Below are positions 33,064 to 57,800 of a stretch of DNA of 64,000 bases, piece by piece. A model generated the notes under the pieces. It worked only from the letters and a program-made list of their open reading frames with translations. It searched no databases and was not told the origin of the DNA. Source of the DNA: Pelodera strongyloides (Eukaryota; Nematoda; Chromadorea; Rhabditida; Rhabditidae); NCBI GenBank assembly GCA_036852015.1, contig JAANDG010000498.1, forward strand, positions 45,426 to 109,425, in the 5' to 3' direction. A program made the translations under genes and the position numbers. Numbering within the stretch: position 1 is the stretch's first letter; each line of letters opens with the position of its first letter.

Positions 33064-35594
33064 AGAGGGAGAGAAAGAGATAGGCATCCAAGGGAGGAAA
33101 GAGAGTGAACTATGTACTGTGGGTCACCCTCCTTTTTTATAAACCACTCACATGCTTTCTAAACACTTACTCGCTGTGCTCTGACTAGAGATAACCGTGC
33201 AATAGACAAAGTAGTAGTACCTGTGGTATGTCACTAACCTAACTATTAGTTCATAATTCCTCAATGATAATTAAAGGGATGGGCTCACTACAAAATCACC
33301 TTGTTTTTATGCTTTAGTTTGATTGTACAAAGGTAAACTTAAACAATGAGCATAAAAAAAGTTTCTTGAATTACTCCCTAGGGAAGATATTAGGTAAAAA
33401 GGGTGAGTATTGATCTATCTTCCGATAACGTGAGTAAACAAGATAAACTAGGGAAGCTAAGAGATATGGCTGAAACACACTGTTTTGAGCAAAATAAACT
33501 GTAGTTTTCATCGTTTATTTTACTTAAAACAATGAAAAACAGTGTGTTTCAGCCATATCTCTTAGCTTCCCTAGTTTATCTTGTTTACTCACGTTATCGG
33601 AAGATAGATCAATACTCACCCTTTTTACCTAATATCTTCCCTAGGGAGTAATTAAAGAAGCTTTTTTTATGCTCTTTGTTTAAGTTTACCTTTGTACAAT
33701 CAAACTAAAGCATAAAAACAAGGTGATTTTGTAGTGAGCCCATCCCTTTAACGTGCTCAATCAACCTATGCTTTAGGAGACCTATCAGCAAATCGCTCCC
33801 GCGGTACGTACACAGGAGATCAGTTCCTACTCACAGGTACGCATTGAACTTCCTATTCCAGTTGCAGAACATACATCTAATCAATAACGGTTTATTGGTT
33901 AACAATCAATACAAAAAAAAAGAACGTCAACCAAACGGAACCCTAAGACCCCGCGCTAATCTATTCCAAAACCATTCCTTCTTTCTTCCGAAAATATCTG
34001 CATGTGTGAGCAGTCTATGTACTTTGGAGAACGATGCTTATTTTTAGGTGCTGTGGATTGTGTATTTGTTTATTGGTTTGCAAGCTATAAAATAAGTTCC
34101 GAGATCAATTTTCTTTGCAGGGCAGCGGAGTCGCCGCTGGAAGTACCGTACAAGAAGTTGCTGAGAGATCGGCGCCCACAGACGACGAAGACGACAGAGA
34201 TAGCAGTGCTTACAAGGAGGAGGGGAACGAGCAGACGAAGGTTGAAAACACTAGAGAGGCGAAACCTGCGGTATTTTATATTACTTTTGTCTAGAGAGCT
34301 GAACCAAACAAAAATCACCAGTGAAACCGACCATGAGTCTCCTGTTGATGTTTTAACTAAGTAAGAGACGCTGATAAAATAATTAATGGGGCATATCGCG
34401 AGCAGTTTACTTACATAACATGTCGGGATATTTTTTTGTACATACATATTTGGAGGCCTGTTCAAAATCGTGCATAATCAATTGAGAATATATCCGTACT
34501 TTAGAAGAGCGCAGAGCAACGGGATGACAGAGTGTCTGAAGTGTCAGAGACGCCGAAGGAGCCATCGCCGGCACTCTCCGACGATCCTCTATGCAACAAT
34601 GACGACCTGAGAAAGTTAATGATTGAGGTCGGTGGAATTTTTTTATTTATATTGATTAGGCTAATGAATTGGGCAATTACGTCACAAAATGTACATAAGC
34701 AACTGGAAAACCATCGGTTTTTAGTTGCCAAATGAGTTTTACGGTGGCAATCATTTGGTGACCGGCTACCGATGGTTTTTGTAGTCTCATTTCGTTTTCA
34801 TTGTAATTGCCTTTTTGCGAGTCATTTTCTTGACACAATTGTCTTTTTTAATTTAAAAAGTGAGCCAAATTCTATCATTTGGCACGTGCTAATTAAAACC
34901 TGAGGCCATATTCACCACACCGATTCCCTCATGGAAATAGTCCCTGGGGACAGAAAATAGCATTCTAAGGTGAGAGACGCAGAGAAAAAGACGGGGAAAT
35001 CCCCATGGGGAATTGAGTGGTGAATATGAATATGGTCTCTGTAGTAGTTCGTAACATTCAATTACCTGACCATAAACTGCCATCTTTTTCTTCTTCAGAA
35101 TATGGACAACAATCTGAATGCATCGAAACGACTCATCCAACTGGCTGCGGAGTCACAGTTTGGTGGAAGGTCGGTTTCGAGTTCTTATTTTACTTCTAAT
35201 CGATAAACGAGTATGCTTAAACTTAGCTGAATCATGCTTGGCCAAAGCTTCGTAGAAAAGAACGCTGCAATTTACTCTCGCTTCATGTTTTTGAATGTTG
35301 CATATAATAAAGCCTTCGCATTTTGTTGAGACTCTTCACAACACACTTTGCATCGGTGTTTTATGTTCAATCGACTACATCCACTGGTGGGTACAGTACA
35401 CGTATGTACTGGTTGTTTGGAGACGGAACAATGAGTTCATTAGTCTGCAATTTCCTGCTTATTAACTTATTTAATCCCTTAGGTTTGATGTAATCTGCGC
35501 AAATGGTGACTTCTCATACGTCACGAACACTGAGCTCTACTGTCAGGAATCGAAGGCCGACGTCAGCTGCTACTCCTACAGACAATTGTCTTAA
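29615..35594 (+). CDS. Ground-like domain secreted protein (hedgehog-related) with acidic repeat insert
   Basis: Exons 29615-29795, 29996-30133, 30372-30534, 30836-30965, 31701-32834, 33777-33836, 34121-34240, 34505-34627, 35099-35169 and 35483-35594. Phases agree; 743 residues. A signal peptide (1-16) is followed by Cys/Gly-rich and poly-Pro stretches typical of ground-like proteins, Gly/Tyr/Pro- and Gln-Gln-Ala-Pro repeats (to residue 204), then a 378-residue acidic, Ser/Thr-rich exon. The C-terminal ground-like domain (about 668-743) has Cys672, Cys712, Cys727 and Cys736 in the contexts SDDPLC, FDVICANGDFSYVTNTE, YCQ and CYSY. Ground-like proteins are nematode-specific relatives of the warthog/groundhog group, usually made by epidermis or glia for apical matrix (family knowledge). 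Usual members are 150-350 residues, so the long acidic insert is odd. Exons 5 to 8 are all phase 0, so they could be skipped without a frameshift. Confidence 0.93.
31130..31569. mobile_element. TTAA-flanked long palindrome, AGGGATGGGTTCAC family (copy 1)
   Basis: TTAA at both ends. The two halves are almost fully complementary over about 200 bp, from AGGGATGGGTTCACTACA inward through TGCTTTAGTTTGATTGTAC and CTTCCGATAAAGTTG. In the intron before the large acidic exon of the ground-like gene. Confidence 0.9.
32835..32886. repeat. Duplicated 5' splice site region
   Basis: GTGAGCGAGGTGTTCGCGTG occurs twice in tandem, the first copy being the donor of exon 5 of the ground-like gene. The second copy offers a decoy donor, but an in-frame TAG/TGA lies nearby if the first is ignored. 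Confidence 0.7.
33031..33080. repeat. (GA)n microsatellite in an intron of the ground-like gene
   Basis: Run of GA dinucleotides grading into GGGA repeats. Simple repeat only. Confidence 0.9.
33271..33751. mobile_element. TTAA-flanked long palindrome, AGGGATGGGCTCAC family (copy 2)
   Basis: Same family as the element at 31130: shares TGCTTTAGTTTGATTGTAC, the AAGATATTAGGTAAAAA block and TATGGCTGAAACACACTG. TTAA on both sides. It ends 25 bp before the acceptor of exon 6, so it lies in the intron after the large acidic exon. Confidence 0.9.
34707..34779. repeat. Small fold-back, AAAACCATCGG arms
   Basis: Arms AAAACCATCGG and CCGATGGTTTT enclose a short loop with TTGCCAAATGA / TCATTTGGTGA. A related sequence with GACCAACTGGTGACC is at 35628-35760. 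Small miniature element remnants. Confidence 0.5.
34902..35040. repeat. Short palindromic element, GAGGCCATATTCACCAC family
   Basis: Left end GAGGCCATATTCACCACACC, right end GTGGTGAATATGAATATGGTCTC, interior GGGGACAGAAAATAGCATTC and CGCAGAGAAAAAGACGG. In the intron before the penultimate exon of the ground-like gene. Confidence 0.78.
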
Positions 35595-36049
35595 TTGATC
35601 TAATTAGCTTACATGGAAGGGCAACATTTTGCGACCAACTGGTGACCAATTAGTGACCATTTCTTCTCAATATCGTAGGCTACAGGTTGCCAACTGGTCG
35701 ACGAATGGTTTTGACAGGGGAAACCAGGTGGCGAGCTTTTACCGATGGTTTTTTGGTAGCGCCAATAGTTCCGCCCATTTACTATGTACATTAGATGGTT
35801 AGTTACTGCTAATTGCGTATTGTGAGTATTGACATACTCCTGCAATAATGGTCAAAAAAAATTGTTATGTAAGATTATGAACTAAAAACCTTTTTGAATT
35901 ATTATAATATTCCAAGCTATAGCTATAGAATTGAACTACATATTGCTATTTATTTATTGAACTGCAATATCACTTTACTAGATTTTTATAGATTTCTATT
36001 TTGCAATGACAATGAATTTATTGTTCTAGAATTCTATTCTAGAAATTCT
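35595..36049. other. Downstream flank of the ground-like gene
   Basis: Contains a degraded fold-back at about 35628-35760 (ACTGGTGACC, CCAACTGGTCG) and AT-rich sequence. No gene seen. Confidence 0.45.
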
Positions 36050-36884
36050 AGGAATTTTTGCTGGCTCATTGAGAATATATTCCCTTTTTTTGAGAAAAGG
36101 GTTCATATTATATTTTAAAAGTATATCGTATATCTAATATTCAAGGCAATATTTCTTATATTTATTTTATTTTCATAACTTTATTTATCCTACATCCTGT
36201 CCTCTATCATGGTCTCATTTCGGCTGTTTATTGAAAAAAGCTAATTTATATGTTTTGATGATTTTCCAATGACATAAGCATAGCTAATAAATATTTCTAT
36301 CAAGAAAACACAGTATTTTTAATTAAAAAATGTTAACGGTATAATCCACGTTCATAAACACTTAGAACAAGACCAGATTGTTAAAATGGTTTACTTTACA
36401 AGCAGTTTAGGTTACGGAGGAAAAAGTGCTCACTCGCTATCCCTGGCCACTTGGCCAGGAACCAAACTAAGAAAAAACCACAGTAGGATCGTGCCGTATA
36501 TTACAGGCACGGGACCTTCTCTTGCGGTTCTTGCGAATTCGGGTCATGCGCACATTCATAAAACATCAAGAGAGCTTTACTTCCCAGAGGAGCAAAATTA
36601 GAGAAAAAGAGAGAGAGAGAACTAGAGATATACTGATTTCGGTTTCACAATAAAAAACGATCCTGAACAAAAAAGATTACCGTGGTGGCTATTTGATAAT
36701 CTAAATCTAATCTAATCTAAATCAACAGGAAAAAAGCAGCGAATGTCTATTTCGCTCAACTAATTTTCCAATCATTGTCTCAACATTGATATTAATCTCC
36801 AACATTTCCTCATAGTGAATGTTACCGTACCTCGACTTTGGACGTATTCTGTGTCCGTCACCCCTCTCTCGTATGATGTCTCCC

Positions 36885-36922
<38 letters not shown>

Positions 36923-37231
36923 CCTCTCTTTGTGTCTCTCTAATCCTACGTAAAAAACACCACTCATCATATATTGCAATTAATCATATGTAAATTAACT
37001 TGTATCTTATGAGCATTCTGAGAAATAAGGCCAAAGTCCCAAATATCAACACGCGCCGCAAGAATTAATAATAAGGATATTAATAAAGTTGTGCGCACAT
37101 CACAAGGAAGTAGTGGCACTTTATTATATGAATGATAGGTCTTCCTCCAAACTCGATAGTCATCATATAAGCATATAAGAAAGACAATAGGCTTACCGGC
37201 TTCATTACTCAAAGTTTACCGGATCCACCTA
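36050..37231 (+). repeat. Duplicated 5' flank of guanylate cyclase copy A
   Basis: Matches 52947-54825 in order: GCTGGCTCATTGA, GAAAAGGGTTCATATTATAT, TCCTCTATCATGGTCTCATT, GCTAATAAATATTTCTATCA, and nearer the gene CATTCTGAGAAA, GGCCAAAGTCCCAAATATCA and CACAAGGAAGTA. A 0.4-kb stretch at about 36380-36770 has no partner in copy B. This marks the left edge of a tandem segmental duplication. It includes a CT microsatellite at 36884-36925. Confidence 0.85.
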
Positions 37232-50414
<13,183 letters not shown>

Positions 50415-52946
50415 TTGTTTAATTGTTTGTGAAATTAACTGATTTTAAATTTTTAAGATGAGTTACAGTAGGATAAATATTTGGAAGGTATATCGCTGGG
50501 TTTGATGCATCTGGGTGTGAATATTTACGACTACATTCTTGACGCGACGGCGCAGTTGGAGTGCACGCGTAGCTAGCCGCGCTTTTTGAACGGCGCTAGT
50601 TATCCGGCGATCCTCGCAGTTACCAGGATAGTGCGCGTAATAGTAACGGATAAAATACATGGTGGGTGGTTACGCGCAGCGCAGCAACGCAAATCCGCGC
50701 ACCAGCAAAATTTTGGCAGCTGCGCGCGAGATTAGAGTGAAAACACAAAAAAGAATTCTAATTTCAAAAGTATGCAAATCTGCTCGATTCTGCGCGATTT
50801 TGAGATATTACATTCATTTGCTTTTAGCGCATATGGTAATGCAGCTGTCCAACATAAGTTTCAAAAACCTGCCTTCTGTAGGGTTTAATACTATGTATCT
50901 CATGCACTGATTTAACTTTTACAGCTGCCATGCATCAGATACGTATATTTTTCCGTTTTTTTCCGTATTCAAACGCACATTTTCCGCTAGACGCGCTACT
51001 ATGTTCCTCACCGACCCGAAGTGCCGACCCCAAATAGGAAAATGCCGACGCGTCATTCTCCTCGTGCGCGCCCCGTGTCAGTAAAAGTTAAAGTTAATTG
51101 AACTGAGAATTAAATACCTCAGTCCTTGTTCGCCCAGCATCTCCAGACTCTTGAGTGAAACGGTCGAAAGGGATCACACCAGCAAGTTTGCGTCCGTGTT
51201 TCTTGAGCCTAAACACCTCATGCGTAACATTTACTTCGCATTCATGAGTTTTAGGTTCTTAGTCCACGTTTCCATTTTTAACAGTACGCGAAGGACGACA
51301 CATGACTCATGCATTACAACGTATCTTGACACACAGTGAATATAACTATCGTTGGCTATACACTTTGAGAGTAAGACATTTCAATTCAGTGCAATCAGAA
51401 GACTAGAAAACTAAAGTTAACAACTGAACGGACTGAACCTCGTTCTATCCACTTGTTCGTGGAAGTGTTCCTTCCGTAGCACGTCACCATGGTAAGTGTT
51501 GCAAGTTGCAAGTTAACGGTCGGACTATCAGCTCTAAAATAAAAGAAGTCATAATGTGGGAGGGAGACAAGACAAACCAAGAAAACAGCCGCAAACGTAC
51601 AACAAAACTCGTACCGTTCCCGACAAACGATATTGGTAGAATTGGGGAAGGAGATATACCAAGAAAACAGACACAAAAGTACAACAGACCTCGTATCGTT
51701 CATACGACACACGAAATTTCTTCTTTCTTCGAGCTGCTTTTCGTGTGACGAGAGAACTGACACCCAAGAAACTATTCTGCATGCCGTTACGATGGACTCT
51801 ACAATAAAATATGACAAATGCGCAATATATTTGTGTAAAAATAACAAACAAAAGCAGAAAACGGAGTGAAAGCAAAAAACAGGCTTCAAAAAATTCAAAA
51901 AAATTATAAAATACGATCATTACGCGCTTCCAAATAAATCAGGAACCGCCGTAATTAGGACGACGCCGTACTTTATATTTTGAAATAAACGCACGGACAC
52001 TTGTGTCGGTGAGTCGTCAGTTGGGGTCGGATACAGGGTCAGTTTGGGGTCATTTGGGTCAGCACAGTGTCAGTTTGTATCTGTAGGGGAAATCCTAGTG
52101 TCAGAGACTTAAATGGGGTCGGCATTGGGGTTTTCAGGCTTAGTGTGGGTCGGCAACGGTGTCGAAAGCCATTCTTGGGGCAAGCAGCGTGTCGGTGATG
52201 AACAGAGTAGTGTCGCAAAATTGCTGGATGCTGGAACGACTATCCGCAACAACGAGGATAAATCATAATTCTTTCCTTTCCATTTCTATTCACTTGCCTT
52301 TTCAAACACACCAATTCACTAATGCATCACCATGTGCATGTATGCTCAGGCAATTATACAGGTTTATACATTACTCTCGTGAAGAATAATAAGAAGGAGG
52401 TTCTACATAAGCAGTTAACCCTTTTTCCTATATATACATTTTTAAATTGTTTAGCTACGTAGCGCACGCGGACTCCTGCGGGTGGAGGGTAGTGACGATG
52501 CTAGGCCCCTATTTTATTTGTGATGGCCCTGAGGTGTATCTAATTGTTTATTATTGCATGTTTGTACATTTATTTGGGCACGTTTAGGATTGTTGAGAAC
52601 GTGAACACGTAGTTCTTTTGTTGAGGTAACGTGGCTAAACTAAACTAAACTTGAGGTAACTACAAAATACGGGTTGGCTGTTTGTGAGGGGCCAAATTCT
52701 TTGATTCGCTATCAACATCGTTTTCTTTGTTAACTATTGTGGAATTACAATCTATATACTGTTGGTGGAAATTATATCCGAGTATCTATATTATCTACTT
52801 TGATTTTTCTTTTTCATCGTCTCTCACGGCGTTGCGCTCTTTTTATTGAGTATGATAAATGCATAGAAAAATGTTCAGCAACTCTTATCAATTAACCAAT
52901 TTGATTATGACTTTACATTATTACTAACCTAATTTTAAAAGAGTAA
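50415..52946. other. Intergenic between cyclase copies A and B
   Basis: No gene found. Holds a GC-rich patch with CGCGC words at 50530-50720; an imperfect direct repeat at about 51565-51720 (AAGAAAACAG, ACAAAAGTACAACA, CTCGTA CCGTTC-like); and a degenerate G-rich repeat at 52005-52180 built on GGGGTC/GTGTCAGT. These lie just left of the second duplication copy. Confidence 0.5.
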
Positions 52947-53185
52947 TGCAATTTTTTGCTGGCTCATTGAAAATATATTTCCGTTTTTTTTTTGAGAAAA
53001 GGGTTCATATTATATTTTAAAATCATATCGTATATCTAATATTCAAGACAATATTTGTTATATTTATTATATCTTCATAACTTTATTTACCCTACACCCT
53101 GTCCTCTATCATGGTCTCATTTCGCCTGTTTATTGTAAAAAACTAATTTATATATTTTGAATAATTTTTGATTTTCCAATGATAT

Positions 53186-53601
53186 TTAAAGGAGGAGGCT
53201 CACGAGAATGAAGTGCTCGAATGGTTTCCTTTTATCGAAATATGATGGTATTAAGTTCCGAAAGACATGCTTAGTGCAAAAGCTTTTAACTGGAAGGAGT
53301 AAATCAATATAAAACTATGAATTCTATCAAAATTTTGGATCGTAAAAAATAGTTGTTTCCATAGTGGGCATGCAAATTTTGTGCTGGCTTGCAAAATGAC
53401 TTGTAAATTTGCATGTTTAGCTTTGAAGTCTACCTTGCATACGATAGGTTATTTTATTTGACTTCGAGTTTTTAGATTAATTAATTCCTCCAAACTAAAG
53501 CGCTGAACCTTATAATACTTGTTTTTTGGAAGATAAACCCATTATCCTTCAATAAAAGGAAACTATTTGAGCACTTCATTCTCGTGAGCCTCCTCCTTTA
53601 A
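53186..53601. mobile_element. TTAA-flanked palindrome, AGGAGGAGGCTCACGAG family
   Basis: TTAA at both ends, inverted arms of about 45 bp from AGGAGGAGGCTCACGAGAAT inward. It interrupts the duplicated flank between TTTTCCAATGA and GCTAATAAATATTTCTATCA, which are only about a dozen bases apart in copy A (about 36275-36290), so it arrived after the duplication. Confidence 0.85.
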
Positions 53602-53714
53602 GCATATTTAAGCACAGCTAATAAATATTTCTATCAGTATTTTTCAATTAAAAAGTGTCATCATCCACGTTCATAACCACCTAGAACAATTTCCAATCCA
53701 TTATATCAACCTTT

Positions 53715-53947
53715 AGGGCGCGTCTAAGCTGACCGAAAGAAAGAAAAAAAAATCCATTTTCGGCCGTTCAGGATGGACGAAAAGAAAAGTTGTAATACTA
53801 AGGGAAAATGAAAAAATACAGTAATTTTTTTCGGGGTTTGTATTCGTCTCTTGTTTTTGCATTGTCTTTCAAAAATTTTCTTTTCGCCCATCCTGAACGG
53901 CCAAAAATGGATATTTTTCTTTCTTTCGGTCATCTTAAACGCGCCCT
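53715..53947. mobile_element. Fold-back element, AGGGCGCGT ends
   Basis: Arms include GGCGCGTCTAAGCTGACCG and its approximate complement, then TCCATTTTCGGCCGTTCAGGA and CCTGAACGGCCAAAAATGGA. About 233 bp. Absent from copy A. Confidence 0.8.
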
Positions 53948-54424
53948 TAAAGGGATAGGTTCACTTGGATTGGCACCTTTTTGAATGCTTTCTATTGATA
54001 GTATGGCCGAAAACCTTCCCAATGCGAAAATTACATAAAATTACCTTTTCTCCCCGAGGTAGGAGAGCTTGCTCAAAAAGCTAAACTACCTCGAATCTAT
54101 AAAACAATTGGAGTACCGCAGCCTAGCTAAATGGGAAATAGCGTGACAGGGATGGAGGTGCAGATATTGTTGTGATAGACAGAGGATGATAAAAGGGCCC
54201 TGTATCTTCTTGCGTCTCCAGCCCTGCTACCCTATTTCCTACTCACCACGGCTGCGGTACTCCAATTGTTTTTTAAATTCGAGGTAGTTTAGCTTTTTGA
54301 GCAAGCTCTCCTACTTCGGGGAGCAAAGGAAATTTACTGCAATTTTCGCATTTTGACCGTCATAGGTCATACTATCAATATAAATTATAAAAAAGGTGCA
54401 ATTCGAGGTGAACCTATCCCTATA
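53947..54424. mobile_element. TTAA-start palindrome, AGGGATAGGTTCAC family
   Basis: Left end TTAAAGGGATAGGTTCAC, right end GTGAACCTATCCCTATAA (one base changed from TTAA). Inner arms include CTACCTCGAATCTATAAAACA-like and GAGCTTGCTC. Close relative of the palindromes in the ground-like gene by its ends. Abuts the preceding fold-back. Confidence 0.8.
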
Positions 54425-54825
54425 ATCTCCATAAATTTCCGCATAGTGAATATACCGTATTTTGTCTTTGTGTATATTCTCTGCCCTCATCTCTCTCTCT
54501 CTCTCTCTCGTATCACTCTAATCCTAGCAATCATATGCAAATTAGCTTGTATCTTATGGGCATTCTGAGAAACAAGGCCAAAGTCCCAAATATCAACACG
54601 CGCCACAAGAATTAATAATAAGGGTATTAATAAAGTTGTACGCATATCACAAGGAAGTACTGTAAACACTAATATTTACGTAAAAAGGAGCTTTGCGCAC
54701 TTTCGCAAAGCTCATTTTGGAAGGTGGCACATTATATGAATGATAGGTCTTCCTTCAAACTAGATAAGCATATAAGAAAGACAATAGACTTGGCAGCTTC
54801 ATTAACAACTGAAAGGATCCACCTA

Positions 54826-57800
54826 ATGCTACTGTACGTAATAGTCGTCTGGCTGCTTGCAGTAAGCGTTTTTGCTTTTTTAAAGCGAAATGCTAGCCCC
54901 TTTGGAAAATTTGCATATGATAAGCAAATCCTATGTATCCTATGCTAATTTTGTACGATCGTCCACGGCAATCGTACAAAATTAGCATAGGATATAGCAT
55001 TTACTTATCATATGCAAATTTTCCAATGGGGCTAGCATTTCGCTTTAAAGTTGAGGTTACTAGAAATTGTTCATACTGTATAGATAGTATACCGAATATT
55101 TATAGAATACTTCCAGTTTTAATATCTCCCATAGACATCGAATCGTCATGATAAGTTGCATTGTTTTAGAAAGTAGCTCCACAACAGACGCTTATACCTG
55201 GTGGCGGGGAACCAAACGCACAGGTTCGTTAGTATTCTAAGAATTTTGAACTTCTCTTCTATTTTGTAATTTGAACTGACAAGAATTATTAATAAGAAAA
55301 CAACTTGCGATTGGACATGAGAAGTACGCCGAGCTACACACCGAGCACCGAACTAGCGAGGTCGACAAGCAACAATTGAATGGCCATGCTTTTAATTACC
55401 TGAACAAATTTAAGGGTCAGGCCCATTTCAAACGACCACTATTTTTGAATATTCCATCTGATTCTCCATGTCAAATATAGTAGGATACGATATTTTTCTA
55501 AATTCCAAGCGCAAAATACACGCACTATTCAGCAATTTACCATAGTTAGGACCCAGCTATCTATCGCAATTGTCACGCCCCTGCGCGCTAATTGGGCAGT
55601 ATGCTCTATTGGGCGTGGCAATTGCGATATTGCTGCCCAATCAGCGCGAATGGCCGTGACACTGCGATAGACAGTTGGGTATGAATGGCAATGTTAAATT
55701 GCTGTATGTGAATTTTGGGCGTGAAAATTAAAAAACTTACTTCCTATGACATGGAGAATCAGATGGAATCATAAAAAAAAGGGTCATTTGAAATGGGCCT
55801 GACTCTTTAAGTTGCATACTGCACATGTACAGTGCACACGAAATTGGACTTCACTCCAGCTACGGTGGTCATTGTGCACATAGCCATAGCGTTCACCTAA
55901 TTTCGAGTGCAACCGGAATGTCCACAAAAGGAAGCAGACATAAACATTGTTAATTGATCACTTCTTATGTGGAACTTCAGACCCGAACCGGTGTGATTCG
56001 CATTGGTTTTCTCTTCGTTCAAAATGTTCCCTCGTTCGATCAGTGGATGGGTTATAATCGAACGGCCGGTGCCATTCTTGTCGCTGAGGATCGAATCAGA
56101 AAGGAGCATTTGCTGGACGGCTATGAATTTGAGTTAGTTTATGGTTATGGTTAGCCACTTATGATGGGTCGTGCCGGTCTAAGCAATTACATGCCGCTAA
56201 AATAGAAAATTATACAGTGGTGCTCCAGTCGTTCGCTTGTGTTTCCAGCGTATTGCTTAGGTTTTGACGAGTTGTTTCATATACACTGGGCCTTTCAGTT
56301 TCAGTTCAGGCTACGGTAGCTGTGCGGTCCTTGAGTTTTCACTGGCCGCGGAACAATTACGTTATCTATGTAGAATTGTTGTGATGTCTGTTTAGCGACT
56401 AACGACACTTGCTCGTAATACTCTTCTTAGGGTGCTCATGAACATGATTGGTGCATCATGTTCGGATTTCTCTGGAAACTAAAATATACCTTTTTGGGTA
56501 CGTAATACGATTTGACGACTGTCGTGAAGAACAAGCCGTCGGACTCTCAGTGGACATGATCCTGAATTCTGGAGTTGATGTAATTATCGGACCGACGTGC
56601 AACGACCGTAAGTTGCTGTGGAGAATACTGCAGCTCTCTACTATATGCTCCATCGTCTCTCTCTTCCTCCTTCTCTCTAGATAACTCTCATTCCCTCTTC
56701 TCTCTCAGTATCTCTCTCGATTTAGTGTCATACCATATCCATTCAGAATGGCAAAATAACAAAGCAGAATGGCATATTTGTCTTTATCATTTTCATATCC
56801 ATATGCATCTCCCTCTGTCTGTCATGTTCTCTCTCTCTCTGTCTATCTCTCTTCCGCTCGCTGTCTCTAACTGTACCTCCCTCTTCCTCTCTCTGTCTCT
56901 GTTCTCTTCCTCTCTCTTCATCTCGTCTCTATCTGTGCCTAATTACAGTTTGTTTTCAGTCACTTGACTCTTCTATTTTCCAGCCGCGATCTCTTCCTCC
57001 ATCCTCTCTTCATACTATGATGTGCCGATCTTTCCCTGGGGACTCACCACCTCTTCTTATCTGGACAACGTTGTCAGATTCCCGACCGCGGTGATTCTCA
57101 CACCTAAGATGAAGAAGTAAGTAAGGAATCTGTGTTTTTGCAAATCAATCAACAGCCGACTTAACCCTGTAAGACTGAAACGAGAGGAAACTTTTTTGAT
57201 GATGCTGTGTATCGTTCAGTAAGCAGCTTTGGGTGCTGAAGCGATACAGTCAATAAAATATAAACTAATTTTAACCCCTTAAGCCTTGGAGCCGCACTGC
57301 TCACCGTTATCAAAGAATTTGGGTGGAAAGAATTCGCCTTAATAAACAGCAATATCGGCGCCGGAGGACAGTGCCCGGTATTCAGGGATGATTTACAAGT
57401 AAGTTAAAGCGAAGTACCGGCCGGTTTTTGAAACGCATCGTGGACAACTCAATCCTTAAGTATTTATGCTAATTTACTCGAATTTAGCTCGATTTTTTAT
57501 CCTAATTTATGTTCACTTGCATGTACTGCGGAAGATTGCTGGTGTACTCGATGTGTTTTTGGAACCGGCCAGTATTCCGCTTTGAGAGTTTGGTTGTTTG
57601 CTGCTGGAAAATAAGGCCGTGACTGCTCTCGCGTATGAATCAGATTAAAAGTAAATTAGCTCACAAATTACCAAAAAAAACTCGCGTTTTGTTTTCTAAA
57701 AGCTTGTGAGGTCTATTGGCACTATATTTGAGTACTGTATAAATGTTTATACTTTGAGAGGTTTTGATTACTGCAGACTCTTTTCGAAGTACCTCAGCGC

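Noticed and set aside
36722..36979. Arg/Glu repeat frame on the minus strand
   Set aside because: Produced by a CT microsatellite; the same holds for similar frames near 22580, 39300, 41300 and 45230.
51395..51898. Minus-strand 167-codon frame with hydrophobic stretches
   Set aside because: Overlaps an imperfect direct repeat, has no splice partners or recognisable family, and an equally long frame exists in another phase.
54826..54861. Copy B as a secreted ectodomain-only decoy receptor
   Set aside because: Its transmembrane exon is intact and the window simply ends; nothing shows truncation.
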